From assembly GCF_965363235.1 (NCBI RefSeq), contig NC_134840.1, positions 90,904,416 through 90,968,415 on the forward strand: a stretch of DNA of 64,000 nucleotides, given 5' to 3'. Within the stretch, counting starts at the first letter, position 1; every line of letters begins with the position of its first letter. This DNA comes from Mytilus galloprovincialis. Its lineage: Eukaryota; Mollusca; Bivalvia; Mytilida; Mytilidae. Of this stretch, positions 31,343 to 42,719 are shown piece after piece. The translations under genes were made by a program, and so were the position numbers. Under the pieces are notes generated by a model that worked only from the letters and a program-made list of their open reading frames with translations, ran no database searches and was not told where the DNA came from.

Positions 31343-34300
31343 CCATAATCAAAATCAGGAGCAGATTCAGATAGGGATGCAAACAAGCCTCTTCTATAAA
31401 TTTATTGTAAAATTACAGCAAATTTTTGTCAAAATATTGTCCTTTATGAGTGATACTCCTAACATAAAATACTGAATCTGTGCCTGAAATGTTTTCTTTA
31501 TTAAGTGGAAAATATCTGGGAAAGTTTATTATCTGATTCCAGAAACCATTTTAATAGATAAAAGAACTTCTTTAACTGATTAACAAATTTTCCAAGTGTC
31601 ATATGATATTGAAGTTACAGAATGCCAATTCAATTTTATTGGGATCAAGTATTGGAAAGTGTCAACACAGTGAATAGTACATTTAGTCAGATTATAAACT
31701 TTTATTGATATTTTATATGGTGTTATTTGTGTATGCTCAACAGCTTAAAAGGCCTTGTAGGGTTTGATCAAAGCAATGTTGTTTGTTGTTGTTATTTGTT
31801 TAAGTCACTTAAATCTAATCATTTTGAAAATTAAAAAAAATGAATTAACTGGCACATTTATTTGTTCCTTTCCATTTTAAAAAATAAAATAAAACATTGT
31901 TTTTGTAAACTTGATTTATTTGTTTGTATTATATTGAAGTGAAGTATGGGAAATTTTGTATTACTGATACTTTGTTTTATCCACCACACAATTTCTTTAC
32001 CCAATATCAAAATGGTAAGGGTGTCAAGTACAACATGTGTTAGGACCATGCCTGCAAATACTCATTAGATTATTTTTCTTTTGTTGTATAATGAAAAGTT
32101 ACACTCACTATTTATTCATTTTGTGGGCTTAAGAGTTGCAATATATGTAAGAGATATTGTGTTAGCAAAATTGTATATTACGCACATCTATACAAGCTAA
32201 AACAATTTTAGTGTCTTAACAGAAAAGGCATTTTTAGTGTCATTTTTATTTAACAGAAATGAAAGCAGTTAGCAATAAAAGTCCTAATATGAACTATCTG
32301 CCTGTATTTGAACATAATTAGCCAATTTGATCATTTTAAAACTAGATTTGTCCACCTCACAATTCTAGGTAGGCAGGTAGGGTACAGGAGTTTTTCGCTG
32401 CATTGAAGACCCATTGGTGGCCTTCAGCTATTGTCTGCCCTAGGGTCGGGTTGTTGTCTCTTTGACACACTCCCCATTTCCATTCTCAATTACATTATTA
32501 AAGTCTGGGTTAGCCAGGTGTAATGTAATGCAGAAGCTCTGGCTAATTGCAACAGATAGAACTGAATTTAAAATTAAGCTTTTATATCTAGTTACATTTT
32601 GTAAGAAACTCTATTTAACTGGTACAGTTGGATCATTGATCAATGTTTTAATTTTGTTGTTACAAAATTTCTCATTGATGAGGGAAAAAGTCACATCACA
32701 AAATATTTAAGATATTGGAAGATTAAATGATTTTTTTTTTTTAAAGTATTGCAATCTCTAATATTTTTTTTATTGTCAAGGTCATTTTAATGTACATTGT
32801 ATAAAGAAAAATGTGTTGCAGGCTGAGTATTTTTATAACTTATTAAAAACATGACAGTAATTCCATCATTGCAATATTGTACATAAACTGTACCATGAGA
32901 GTCAGCTGTGATGTTGAAGCTATGGTATTGTTTTTTATGGTTTGAAACAGTATATAAGTATTAACATTCCAGTATTCTTGTGTTCTAAGATGGTACACAC
33001 TAATGTTTACAGTTAGTTGTCCTGTGTTGTCTGGGTCAAATCAATTGTATTTTCATATTAACAAACAGTTCTTAAACTAGTGAACTGACTGAGTAAAATT
33101 ATTAGTGAATGTACAGAAGATAATGCCATTGCATAACTTTAATTTGGTTATGAAGTAGAATTCGTGTTAACACTTAGTTTCTCCAAAAGCATAAAATGAA
33201 TGGACATAACTACCAACACATACATAACCTTGATTTATGAAGAATTTCAGTGAAATTATGGCTTATATCTTGTTATACAATTTCAGCATGCACCTCTTTT
33301 TTGTGTTCATATTTTGCATCATAATGATTTTAAGTGTACCCAACCATGCACACTTAATTTTTAGACCTATGGCATATTCATTACCCTAGAATAGTAAATG
33401 AATTGTATTAGGAAGTTCAAGGATTTGTTATAAAGACATTGTCATTTCTATATTTGAGAGTGATTGATAAAAATGTTAGTTGTTATAATGTAAAAAAGCA
33501 GGTGATACCTTCATAGACAACTTACATGTAAGAATATTGTTGTTGAATTATTGATTGTGCAATGCTATGATTTATATGTGATAAGCGTTATTGTTGTTAT
33601 TGAAAATAAAGATTTAAAATATGTTTACACTTCATTAAATTTCTACATAAAACTATTTAACTATATGGGACAGCATTAGTTAATGTTCTAAAACATCTTA
33701 GTGACATGAGCTGTCTTTTGGCTCTTGATGGGTTAATCATCCATTCACCATAAAAAGAATGTCATCTAAATCAGAAGGATAATTGGAGAAACAAGCAGCC
33801 AGAATCTTTTCCAATGTTTCTAAGCCGACGTTGAGCGTTTATACCCTTGCATTCGTACATCCCAAAATTGGTTTCTGTTCTCCAACTTTAATTTGTCTCA
33901 AACAAATGTTATGAAACTTATACACAATGCTTATTAACACAAAATACAGATTAAGCTTGAACTTTGGTGGTGTCACATTCACATTTCTCTATTTGAGAGT
34001 AATTGAAAATAAAGATTTAAAATATGTTTACACGTCATTAAATTTCTTCTACATAAAATCATTTAATGCCCCTTCTATTTTCTAACTTAAGCTTGTCTCA
34101 ACCAAATGGTATGAATCTTATACACAAATATTATTACCACAAATCTCAGATCAAGTACAAATTTGGGTAGCATGTCTTTTACATCTTTATATGATATGCA
34201 AGGGGGGCATCATCTGTGTCCACTGGACACATTCCTATTTTTTTTTTAATTTCCAACTCTGCAACCAGTATGGATGTTTGTCCAAACACATGGTAAAAAA

Positions 34301-34394
34301 TGATATCAACGTGTTTTGATTCTTTAATAAACAACACTGCACATGTATCAAATACGACTTGGAATATTCAATAGTCTATTTGTACAATCTTTTT
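31343..34394. other. RCBTB1 3' UTR and downstream spacer
   Basis: AATAAA occurs at 31883, 31888 and 33605, so the 3' UTR may be about 0.55 or 2.3 kb long; the sequence cannot decide. Bases 33590-33650 recur with changes at 34008-34070 (TTGAAAATAAAGATTTAAAA, TATGTTTACAC-TCATTAAAT), which points to an old local duplication of about 415 bases spacing. No other exon is seen. Confidence 0.45.
32366..32492 (+). repeat. dispersed mussel repeat (GGTCGGGTTGTTGTCTCTTT family)
   Basis: Contains GTACAGGAGTTTTTCGCTGC, ATTGAAGACCCATTGGTGGC and GGTCGGGTTGTTGTCTCTTT followed by GACACACTCCCCATTTCCAT. I recognise it from memory as common in mussel transcripts and genomes. Confidence 0.65.
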
Positions 34395-35184
34395 GTCGAG
34401 CCTTCGACTTTAGTCGAAAAAGCGAGACTAAGCGATCCTACATTCCGTCGGCGGCGGCGTCCACAAATATTCACTCTGTGGTTAAAGTTTTTGAAATTTT
34501 AATAACTTTCTTAAACTATACTGAATTTCTACCAAACTTGGACAGAAGCTTGTTTATGATCATAAGAAAGTATCCAGAAGTAAATTTTGTAAAAATAATA
34601 TTCCATTTTTTCCGTATTTTACTTATACATGGACTTAGTTTTTCTGCGAGGAAACTTTACATTCACTCTGTGGTTAAAGTTTTTAAAATTTTAATAACTT
34701 TCATAAACTATCTTTGATTTGTACCAAACTTGGACAGAAGCTTGTTTATGATCATAAGATAGTATCAAGAAGTAAATTTTGTAAAAATAAATTTCCACTT
34801 TTCCGTATTTTACTTATAAATGGACTTAAGTTTTTTTTGCCAGAAACAAAACATTCACTCTGTGGTTTAAGTTTTTAAAATTTTTATAATGTTCTTAAAC
34901 TATCCTGGATTTCTACCAAACTTAGACAAAAGCTTGTTTCTGATCATAAGATATTATTCAGAAGTAAATTTTGTGAAAAAAAGATCACTTTTTCCGTATT
35001 TTACTTATAAATGGACTTAGTTTTTCTTCCAGTTAACATTACATACAGTCTGCAGTTAAAGTTTATAAAACATTTATTAGATTCATAAACTATCCTGGAT
35101 TTTTTACCAAACTTGGAAGCTTCTTTCAATCAAAAGACAGTATCGAGAGGGAAATTTTTATTGATGTTTTTCCTCATTTTTGTT

Positions 35185-37045
35185 ATACGACCGCAAAAAT
35201 TAAAAATTTTTTGTCGTATATTGGTATGATGTTGGCGTCGTCGTCTGCGTCGTCTTCATCGTCGTCGTCGTCCGAATACTTTTAGTTTTCGCACTCTAAC
35301 TTTAGTAAAAGTGAATAGAAATCTATGAAATTTTAACACAAGGTTTATGATCACAAAAGGAAGGTTGGGATTGATTTTGGGAGTTTTGGTCCCAACATTT
35401 TAGGAATTAGGGCCAAAAAAGGGCCCAAATAAGCATTATTCTTGGTTTTTGCACAATAACTTTAGTATAAGTAAATAGAAATCAATGAAATTTTAACACA
35501 AGGTTTATGACCACAAAAGGAAGGTTGAGATTGATTTTGGGAATTGAGGTCCCAACAGTTTAGGAATTAGGGGCCAAAAAGGGGCCCAAATAAGCATTAT
35601 TCTTGGTTTTCGCACCATAACTTTAGTATAAGTAAATAGAAATCTATGAAATTTAAACACAAGGTTTATAACCATAAAAAAAAGGTTGGCTTTGATTTTG
35701 GGAGTTTTGGTCCCAACAGTTTAGGAATAAGGGGTCCAAAGGGTCCAAAATTGAACTTTGTTAGATTTCATCAAAAATTGAATAATTGGGGTTCTTTGAT
35801 ATGCCGAATCTAACTATGTATGTAGATTCTTAATTTTTGGTCCCGTTTTCAAATTGGTCTACATTAAGGTCCAAAGGGTCCAAAATTAAACTTAAGTTTG
35901 ATTTTAACAAAAATTGAATCCTTGGGGTTCTTTGATATGCTGAATCTAAAAATGTACTTAGATTTTTGATTATTGGCCCAGTTTTCAAGTTGGTCCAAAT
36001 CGGGGTCCAAAATTAAACTTTGTTTGATTTCATCAAAAATTGAATAATTGGGGTTCTTCGATATGCCAAATCTAACTGTCTATGTAGATTCTTAATTTTT
36101 GGTCCCGTTTTCAAATTGGTCTACATTAAAGTCCAAAGGGTCCAATATTAAACTAAGTTTGATTTTAACAAAAATTGAATTCTTGGGCTTTTTTGATATG
36201 CTGAATCTAAACATGTACTTAGATTTTTGATTATGGGCCCAGTTTTCAAGTTGGTTCAAATCAGGATCTAAATTATTATATAAAGTATTGTGCAATAGCA
36301 AGAAATTTTCAATTGCACAGTATTCAGCAATAGCAAGAAATCTTCAATTGCACAGTATTGTGCAATAGCAAGAAATTTTCAATTGTCACTATTGTGCAAT
36401 AGCAAGAAATCTTCAACTGCACAGTATTGTGCAATAGCAAATATTTTCAATTGCACAGTATTGCGCAATAGCATGAAATATCTAATTGCACAATATTGTG
36501 CAATAGCAAGAAATTTTCAATTGGAGTTATCTTTCTTTGTCCAGAATAGTAGTTGACTCAACTTAAATCATTGTTTTATACAATATACAATGTATATTCA
36601 CTTTTACTACCAACTGATAAATTAAAACAATCTTTACCATTCAGTGATAACAAGCACTTTATTTTACATTTTAATATTTTATGATGTATTTAAATGAGTA
36701 GTTATTGTTGCAAACTCCATTAGAAATTTGAATTGAGATCAGTTTTAGAAAAAGGGAAAGGGGGATGTGAAAAAAAAGGGGGGGGGGGGTAAATTTTTCT
36801 TATTTCAGATTTCATAAATAAAAAGAAAATTTCTTCAAACATTTTTTCAACAGCATAGTGAATTGCTCAAAGGCAAAAAAAATATTTTAAGTTCATTAGA
36901 CCACATTCATTCTGTGTCAGAAACCTATGCTGTGTCAACTATTCAATCACAATCCAAATTTAGATCTGAATCCGGCTTGAATGTTGTGTCCATACTTGCC
37001 CCAACCGTTCAGGGTTCAACCTCTGCGGTCATATAAAGCTGCGCC
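35185..37045 (+). repeat. bivalve GTCGTATA...GCGCCCTGCG repeat, plus strand, nested
   Basis: Starts TTATACGACCGCAAAAAT, with GTCGTCGTCTGCGTCGTC at 35237. Three units of about 155 bases follow (ACACAAGGTTTATGATCACA, TTTTGGTCCCAAC, GGGGCCAAAAAGG). Next come four units with TTGGGGTTCTTTGATATGC near 35787, 35927, 36051 and 36187, then a short palindromic array (36287-36525). The end is GGTCATATAAAGCTGCGCCC. It is the same family as the split copy at 10873-16047. Confidence 0.8.
36287..36525. repeat. ~36-bp tandem array of TTGTGCAATAGCAAGAAATT, about seven copies
   Basis: Each unit joins TTGCACAGTATTGTGCAA, itself a palindrome, to TAGCAAGAAATTTTCAA or a close variant. About seven units are visible with point and length differences. 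It is an internal array of the 35185-37045 repeat. Confidence 0.85.
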
Positions 37046-37095
37046 CTGCGGATCATCTGGTTGAGTCTGCGATTAACAGCAAAAGTAGGCGAGAC

Positions 37096-38316
37096 ACTTA
37101 CGAATTTTTTTTTTATGACAGTTTTGTTTCAAAAAGAAGAAAAATCATTATCAATGAATAGAAATCGACAAAGAGAAAATGTTTTAAAAAATAAACTGAA
37201 CAAATTACAAATCCACTGGTTTATAAAAAAATGACCTGCTGGTTAACGTAACATTGTTATCATCTATAGATAATGCGATAACAGAGATCAAAAATTACAC
37301 GTAAATATTGTGTTAAAATTATATTTGACGAAACAATCTATTTAATGAATTATGTTGGGCAAATACTCTGATGTATTTGAAATCTTCTCAAATGCATAAC
37401 TTTCGGTTATAATTTGATTAGCAATTCAAAGTTACGATTTTTTTAAATTCTACTTTCGTGGTCTTTATATGAATTTTGAATTACATTTCCAAAATATTGT
37501 TGTTATAGATGCACGTGTGAAAATTAATTGCTGGTGACTTTGATTTCGTGCAAATCTTACATATTAAAATAGTGAGGCGGGGATGAGTTCACCATTTAGC
37601 CATATTTAAAAAAAAATCAAATTGATAAGGGGAACTGGAAGTAAATTATATGTTTGTTTGTCAAGCATGATTTATTAAAGCGCTTAGAAGTTGTCACAAA
37701 AAATGTCAAACTGGTCGGAAACAGTTGGTCTTGAGAGATCATTACGAGTCGACCGTAACCAAACGTCGATGCTTTATTTCTAAAATATACCCTAGTAGAG
37801 ATGAATATGATGATCACCAGGAACGTGCCATTGCAAATATTGAAAAATCACATAAAAGTGCATTTCTTAACTCACCAGTATAACATTTTCAGCATGACAG
37901 CATAGTTTTAATAGTTTTGTTTGACTATCATGTCTGTTTGGGTTGCACACCCGATTTTTTTTAAAATAACAAAACCATAAAATTGGAGTTTTAGCTAGCT
38001 ATCAATACAGGTTTAACCCACCTTTCTTCGCAAAATGCCAAAACCGTGTCAGGAATATATTAGTTGTTTTCCAATGTTCCAATGGTTAATGAAGTCGAAC
38101 GTTTGATTTCTACCTCTTTGAATTTACATTGGAGTTCAGTATTTTTGTTGTACTCTTTTGAGGCATGGAAACTTATAAATGTGTGCGAGGAGCCGGTTCG
38201 GCGTCCAATAATATCTTCAAGATCCTAGAGACTATGTTACCTTTTGAGTAAGCAAGATAAAAACCTGACTCGGCATACCAGTCTATTAGAAAAGGATATA
38301 TTTCAAGTTCTATTAT
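37096..38316. other. AT-rich spacer with a diverged dispersed repeat
   Basis: I see no gene. Bases 37995-38165 are a diverged relative of the repeat at 6060-6240 (TTTAACCCACCTTTCTTCGC, TTAGTTGTTTTCCAATGTTC). Confidence 0.4.
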
Positions 38317-38911
38317 GTTTTATTAAAATTTGCTGTTACTAAATGTTAGAAATTATTATAAATTAAGGAATGTATCTCCCCCATGCAAAGCTCTGATTCC
38401 TTTCACGGATTTGGCTATACTTTTGGAACTTTTGGATTATAGCTCTTCATCTTTTATATAAGCTTTGGATTTCAAATATTTTGGCCACGAGCATCACTAA
38501 AGAGACATGACTTGTCGAAATGCGCATCTGGTGCAGAAAAATTGGTACCGTTATTGTTATTACTACCACTGGGTCGATGCCTCTGCTGGTGGACTGTTAG
38601 TCCCCGAGGGTATCACCCGCCCAGTAGCCAGTACTCCGGTACTGGCATGAAAATACGGATTTTTTGTTTTATTAAAATTTGCTGTTACAAAATGTTACAA
38701 ATTATTAAAAATTAAGGAATGTATCTCCCTCATGCAAAGCTCTGATTCCTTTCATGGATTTTGGCTATACTTTTTGGAACTTTTGGATTATAGCTCTTCA
38801 TCTTTTATATAAGCTTTGGATTTCAAATATTTTGGCCACGAGCATCACTGAAGAGACATGTATTGTCGAAATGCGCATCTGGTGCAGAAAAATTGGTACC
38901 GTTATTGTTAT
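38317..38911 (+). repeat. two copies of a 244-bp mussel repeat separated by 105 bp
   Basis: Bases 38317-38560 and 38666-38911 share nearly everything, including GAATGTATCTCCC, CAAAGCTCTGATTCCTTTCA, TTTTGGCCACGAGCATCACT and GAAATGCGCATCTGGTGCAG. The 105-base spacer reads GGGTCGATGCCTCTGCTGGT and so on. The spacing of 349 bases suggests a tandem array unit of that length. I recognise the family as common in mussels. Confidence 0.85.
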
Positions 38912-39633
38912 ATATTCAATAACTTAAATCTACTGGACATCAAATGTTTGTTAGGGTACTTTTTTTCTGTTGAACTAATAGGAGAGATGGAGGTTATATC
39001 GAAATAAAAAACCTCAATTACAGAAATCGCTTCAATTTTACAACTGTTTAGTTTAAGCACAGTTTATTTGAAAAAAATAAAAAAAAAAAAAAAAAATAGG
39101 TCACCGATGAGTAAAAAAAAAATATTTCAATTTTAATGTAAAACATGGCATTGCTTCAAAGGGAGATAATTTGGAGCTTTTTCAATGATATAAACATTTT
39201 AAAAGTCACCTGGGGCCAAAACGAATCAAATTCTTTTGGTTAATTTTTGTACCATATCATTAAGTTACAACTAAATGTATAATAAATAATTTGTAACGAA
39301 AAAAATATGTTTAAAATTTTGCTGAAATTTTTGTACCCTCGAGCCTCCTTAAGACTGTTGTTCCATGTTAGTCGAATTTGTCAATTCTAAATGATACCAG
39401 GTCTACACGATTTTCAATAATAAAAATCACTAGAATCTAATGATATGTGACATGAACCAGCATGAAAATATGATGTAATTAAAATATCTATTGAGTACAC
39501 TGATAAAAATTGACATTATCTCTTGTGACCTTGAAAACACATTAAACCTATAAAATTGGTTACATTAGTCACTTTCGAACATACGAGCATGTTGCATTCA
39601 CTGGAGGGGAAAGACTAAACACTAATTAGGATT
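38912..39633. other. spacer upstream of the B-box gene
   Basis: AT-rich with a long A tract at 39068-39097. No core promoter element could be assigned with confidence. Confidence 0.3.
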
Positions 39634-41175
39634 ATGGCCCTTTCGCAGTCGTTGCAAGATGTGACTAGAAATAAAGACCTTTGCGAGTTCTGTGACGTAT
39701 CCAAAGAAATCACATGCAAATGTATTAACTGTGACTTATTTTTGTGCCAAAATTGTTCTTCAAGAATTCATAGCAAAAGTAAAGCATCAAAGAAACATGA
39801 AATCATTAACATTAAAGATTGTGGAAATGAGGATAATGCCAATGCAATCCGTATAGTGGATCTTGAAAACTTGCTTTGTGGAATCCACCGTGCACAAATA
39901 TGTTATGCATATTGCAACGACTGTGACATACCCGCTTGTATGGATTGTTTAATCGAGACCCATAAAGACCACGAGTTTGTGAAAATCATAGATGTATATA
40001 ATGATAACCTTTGTGAAAAGAAGCATTTTTTGGATAGCTTAAAATCTTCTATTTATTCAATTCAAAATGTTGAAGACGAACTCCAAAAGCTCCTTTCGGA
40101 TAGGAAAAAAGAGTACAAAGATTTAAAGAATAATATTCGCCAGAGAGACAAAGAAATAAAAGAGGCTGTAACAAGATACTCCGACGAACTTTTGACACAG
40201 ATTAAAACAGAATGGAATACAACAAGAGCAATGATTAAAACAAAACTTCTTGCCACAACAAATATTAGACACGAAGGGGAAGAAACAAGGGAAAAGATGG
40301 AGAAACTATTAATGTCTCATCAAGCCTTAAATATTTTCCCGAAAAAGGATACCATTAATCCGAATATACCAGAAGCACCTATTGAGCACATTAAAATTGA
40401 TAAGTCTGCAAAGTTTATTCCTGGAAATATACTGAAATGTCAAATAAGTAAAATGTTTGGAGGTCTTTACAAAGTACCTGATTCAACACAAGCCAGAATC
40501 CACACAACAAAAAATGAACATGAAACTAGCATATTGTTGATTAACACAAACAAAGCGTTTATTGTAAGTATTTCAGGGGATAAATTCCAAAAAGTGAAAA
40601 TTGAAGACGATGTTAAAGTTGAGGAAGACTATGAAATTCCAGTATATGATATGGCAACATTAAAGAATCAAGAAATTCTAGTTTCATCTGGAGACAGTCA
40701 TTTAAGAATTTGTTCAAGCGATTGGAAATTGAAAACATTCAAAAACTTTTCTCCTTTATATGTGATAAGTGTCCATGTAACAGAAGGCAATGAAATTATA
40801 GTAGGGCTGACGGACAGTATACCTGCTTCACCTGTGTCAACAGACGACAGCGTCAGAAAAATTGTGATTCTTAACCAAAACAGCGATATCCAACATACTT
40901 ACGAATACGATCTAAACGATCAGAAACTGTTCACGTGGCCAATAAAGATCATAACATTTACTGATAATATTTGTGTTATAGACGTTTTAAACGAAGATAT
41001 GACAGGAAGGGTCTTGGTGTTTGATTATCGAGGACAAATTCAATGGGCATACACCGGTTGTGATAATTCAAATTTTTGTCCCAGTAACATGGTAAAAATT
41101 GATAATATGATTCTTGTTTCTGATTCTTTAAACGACACTGTTCATGTATTAAGTTTGGCTGGGGATGTTTTATAA
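39634..41175 (+). CDS. intronless two-B-box, coiled-coil protein (TRIM-like, no RING)
   Basis: A single open frame of 513 codons starting at an ATG in ATTATGG. A first B-box-like zinc site uses C17, C20, C28, C30, C33, C38, C41 and H46 (CEFC, CKCINC, CQNC). A canonical B-box 2 follows (C82, H85, C94, C97, C102, C105, H110, H113; CGIH, CNDCDIPACMDC, HKDHEF). Residues about 125-240 are charged and coiled-coil-like (DELQKLLSDRKKEYKDLKNN). Residues about 300-513 have repeated beta-type segments (ILVSSGDSHLRICSSDWKL, VLVFDYRGQIQWAY, MILVSDSLNDTVHVLSLAGD), like the NHL or propeller end of bivalve TRIM56/TRIM71-like proteins. There is no RING, so it is probably not itself a ligase. The end after LAGDVL is earlier than I expect for the family. 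Bivalves have many such intronless genes, some linked to innate immunity; the role here is unknown. Confidence 0.8.
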   Translation: MALSQSLQDVTRNKDLCEFCDVSKEITCKCINCDLFLCQNCSSRIHSKSKASKKHEIINIKDCGNEDNANAIRIVDLENLLCGIHRAQICYAYCNDCDIPACMDCLIETHKDHEFVKIIDVYNDNLCEKKHFLDSLKSSIYSIQNVEDELQKLLSDRKKEYKDLKNNIRQRDKEIKEAVTRYSDELLTQIKTEWNTTRAMIKTKLLATTNIRHEGEETREKMEKLLMSHQALNIFPKKDTINPNIPEAPIEHIKIDKSAKFIPGNILKCQISKMFGGLYKVPDSTQARIHTTKNEHETSILLINTNKAFIVSISGDKFQKVKIEDDVKVEEDYEIPVYDMATLKNQEILVSSGDSHLRICSSDWKLKTFKNFSPLYVISVHVTEGNEIIVGLTDSIPASPVSTDDSVRKIVILNQNSDIQHTYEYDLNDQKLFTWPIKIITFTDNICVIDVLNEDMTGRVLVFDYRGQIQWAYTGCDNSNFCPSNMVKIDNMILVSDSLNDTVHVLSLAGDVL

Positions 41176-41487
41176 TACATGTATATGTTTGATACTTGTC
41201 AGATATTTTATTCTTTGATTCATTATGTTATTTAATTTTTTCTTTTAAAATAATAAAAACAAACCGATGAATGGTAATCAGCAAGACAAAAAAGGATTAA
41301 AATAAGATAAAATAGTCAAAATACAATCCACTGACAACTAAAAAAAATGGCCTACATTCAAATGTTGCTGCCGAGATACTAATCATGAGATACTGAAAAT
41401 GAATTCTGGACGAAAGAAAAAAATTATGTTATGATAACGACAAGTAGAATAGATTGATAATTTCGGATACAACTTTTATACAAGTAT

Positions 41488-42549
41488 CTTGTTTTAGGGA
41501 GGGATAAATCCTACTTTGTAAAGGATCACTCTGATTCCAACAAAAAATTCTCTGAAACTGATATTATCAAAGATGCTTGATTTCATGATTGACAACATAT
41601 TTGTTACGTTCGGAGGACGTGTTTTTCAACAGATTGTCGGCATTCCAATGGGAACAAACTGTGCCCCTCTACTTGTAGACTTGTTTCTTTATTATTATAA
41701 GGCTGACTTCATGCAGGAACTTCTTAGGAAGAAAGATAAGAAGTTAGCAATATTCTTTAACTCCACTTTTCGCTATAAAGATGATGTTCTTTCACTAAAT
41801 AATTCAAAATTTGGTGACTATGTGGAACGCATCTATCCAATCGAGCTAGAGATAAAGGATACTACAGGTACAGTTAAGTCGGCCTCATATCTTGACTTAG
41901 ATCTAGAAATTGACATTGAGGGTCGGTTGAAAACAAAACTTTACGACAAAAGAGATGATTTCAGCTTTCCAATTGTGAACTTTCCATTTCTAAGTAGCAA
42001 CATTCCAGCAACACCTGCATACGGGGTATATATCTCCCAATTGATACGATATTCCCGTGCTTGCATTTCCTATCATGATTTTCTTGATAGAGGGTTGCTG
42101 CTCACAAGGAAGCTATTAAACCAAGAGTTCCAAATGGTGAAGTTGAAATCATCCCTTCGTAAATTTTACGGACGCCATCACGAGTTGGTTGACCGTTATG
42201 GAATAACCGTTTCACAAATGATATCGGATATGTTCCTTACGTCGTAACTACAATCCCCCTTCCCTTTCATGAATGTGACCTACCGAATTAGACTATTTAC
42301 CGGATTTGTTATTACATAAACAACACGACGGGTGCCACATGTGGAGCAGGATCTGCTTACCCTTCCGGAGCACCTGAGATCACCCCTAGTTTTTTGGTGG
42401 GTTTCGTGTTGTTTATTTTTTAGTTTTCTATGTTGTGTCGTGTGTGACGTTGTTTGTTTGTCTTTTTCATTTTTAACCATGGCGTTGTCAGTTGTTTTAA
42501 ATTTATGAGTTTGACTGTCCTTTTGGTATCTTTCGTCCCTCTTTTATCT
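41488..42549 (+). mobile_element. 5'-truncated reverse-transcriptase retroelement (non-LTR or Penelope-like)
   Basis: The longest frame (41573-42247, 224 codons) is the middle and end of a reverse transcriptase: GIPMGTNCAPLLVDLF, the catalytic FRYKDDVLSLNN, then SASYLDLDLEI, FPIVNFPF, YGVYISQLIRYSRACISY and LKSSLRKFYGRHHELVDRYG. Coding sequence of the same protein continues upstream to about 41488, but the frame is not continuous, so the copy is broken. A tail of about 290 bases (42262-42549) follows the stop and recurs alone at 219-508. No long terminal repeats are seen. The family is very common in bivalves; I am not sure whether it is Penelope-like or another non-LTR class. Confidence 0.8.
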
Positions 42550-42589
42550 TTGTACGCTAAAGTTTTTTCTGGTTAAACTACAATTAAGA

Positions 42590-42715
42590 TAATCTGAACG
42601 TCTGTTCCTTCAATCTTCGTTAGAATGGCTGACTTGAGATGACATTTTTCATTCCGATTAAGCTCTTTTTTTCATGGTCACCATCATGAATTGGTTGAAG
42701 ATTAAATGTATTTTT
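42590..42715 (+). pseudogene. short relic of a related reverse transcriptase
   Basis: GGTCACCATCATGAATTGGT at about 42676 corresponds to the end of the reverse-transcriptase frame (GGACGCCATCACGAGTTGG at 42169) and to GGCCACCATCACAAATTGGT at 58592. Too worn to translate. Confidence 0.45.
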
Positions 42716-42719
42716 TATC

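Larger units (their letters stand above)
34395..37096 (+). repeat. bivalve repeat with ~190-bp monomers, carrying a nested second repeat
   Basis: Begins TCGAGCCTTCGACTTTAGTC, where CGACTTTAGTCG forms a small hairpin, then GTCGGCGGCGGCGTCC. Four monomers follow near 34470, 34660, 34850 and 35040 (TTCACTCTGTGGTTAAAG, CTACCAAACTTGGACAGAAG, TTCCGTATTTTACTTAT). At 35185 the second repeat starts and runs to about 37045; TAGGCGAGACAC at 37087 resembles the far end of the first family (minus strand of 7403, GGCGAGACATTT). The 124-codon frame at 34343-34717 is repeat, not a gene. Confidence 0.7.

Noticed and set aside
34343-34717. 124-codon open frame on the plus strand
   Set aside because: It is made of the tandem monomers of the repeat starting at 34395 and has no conserved domain.
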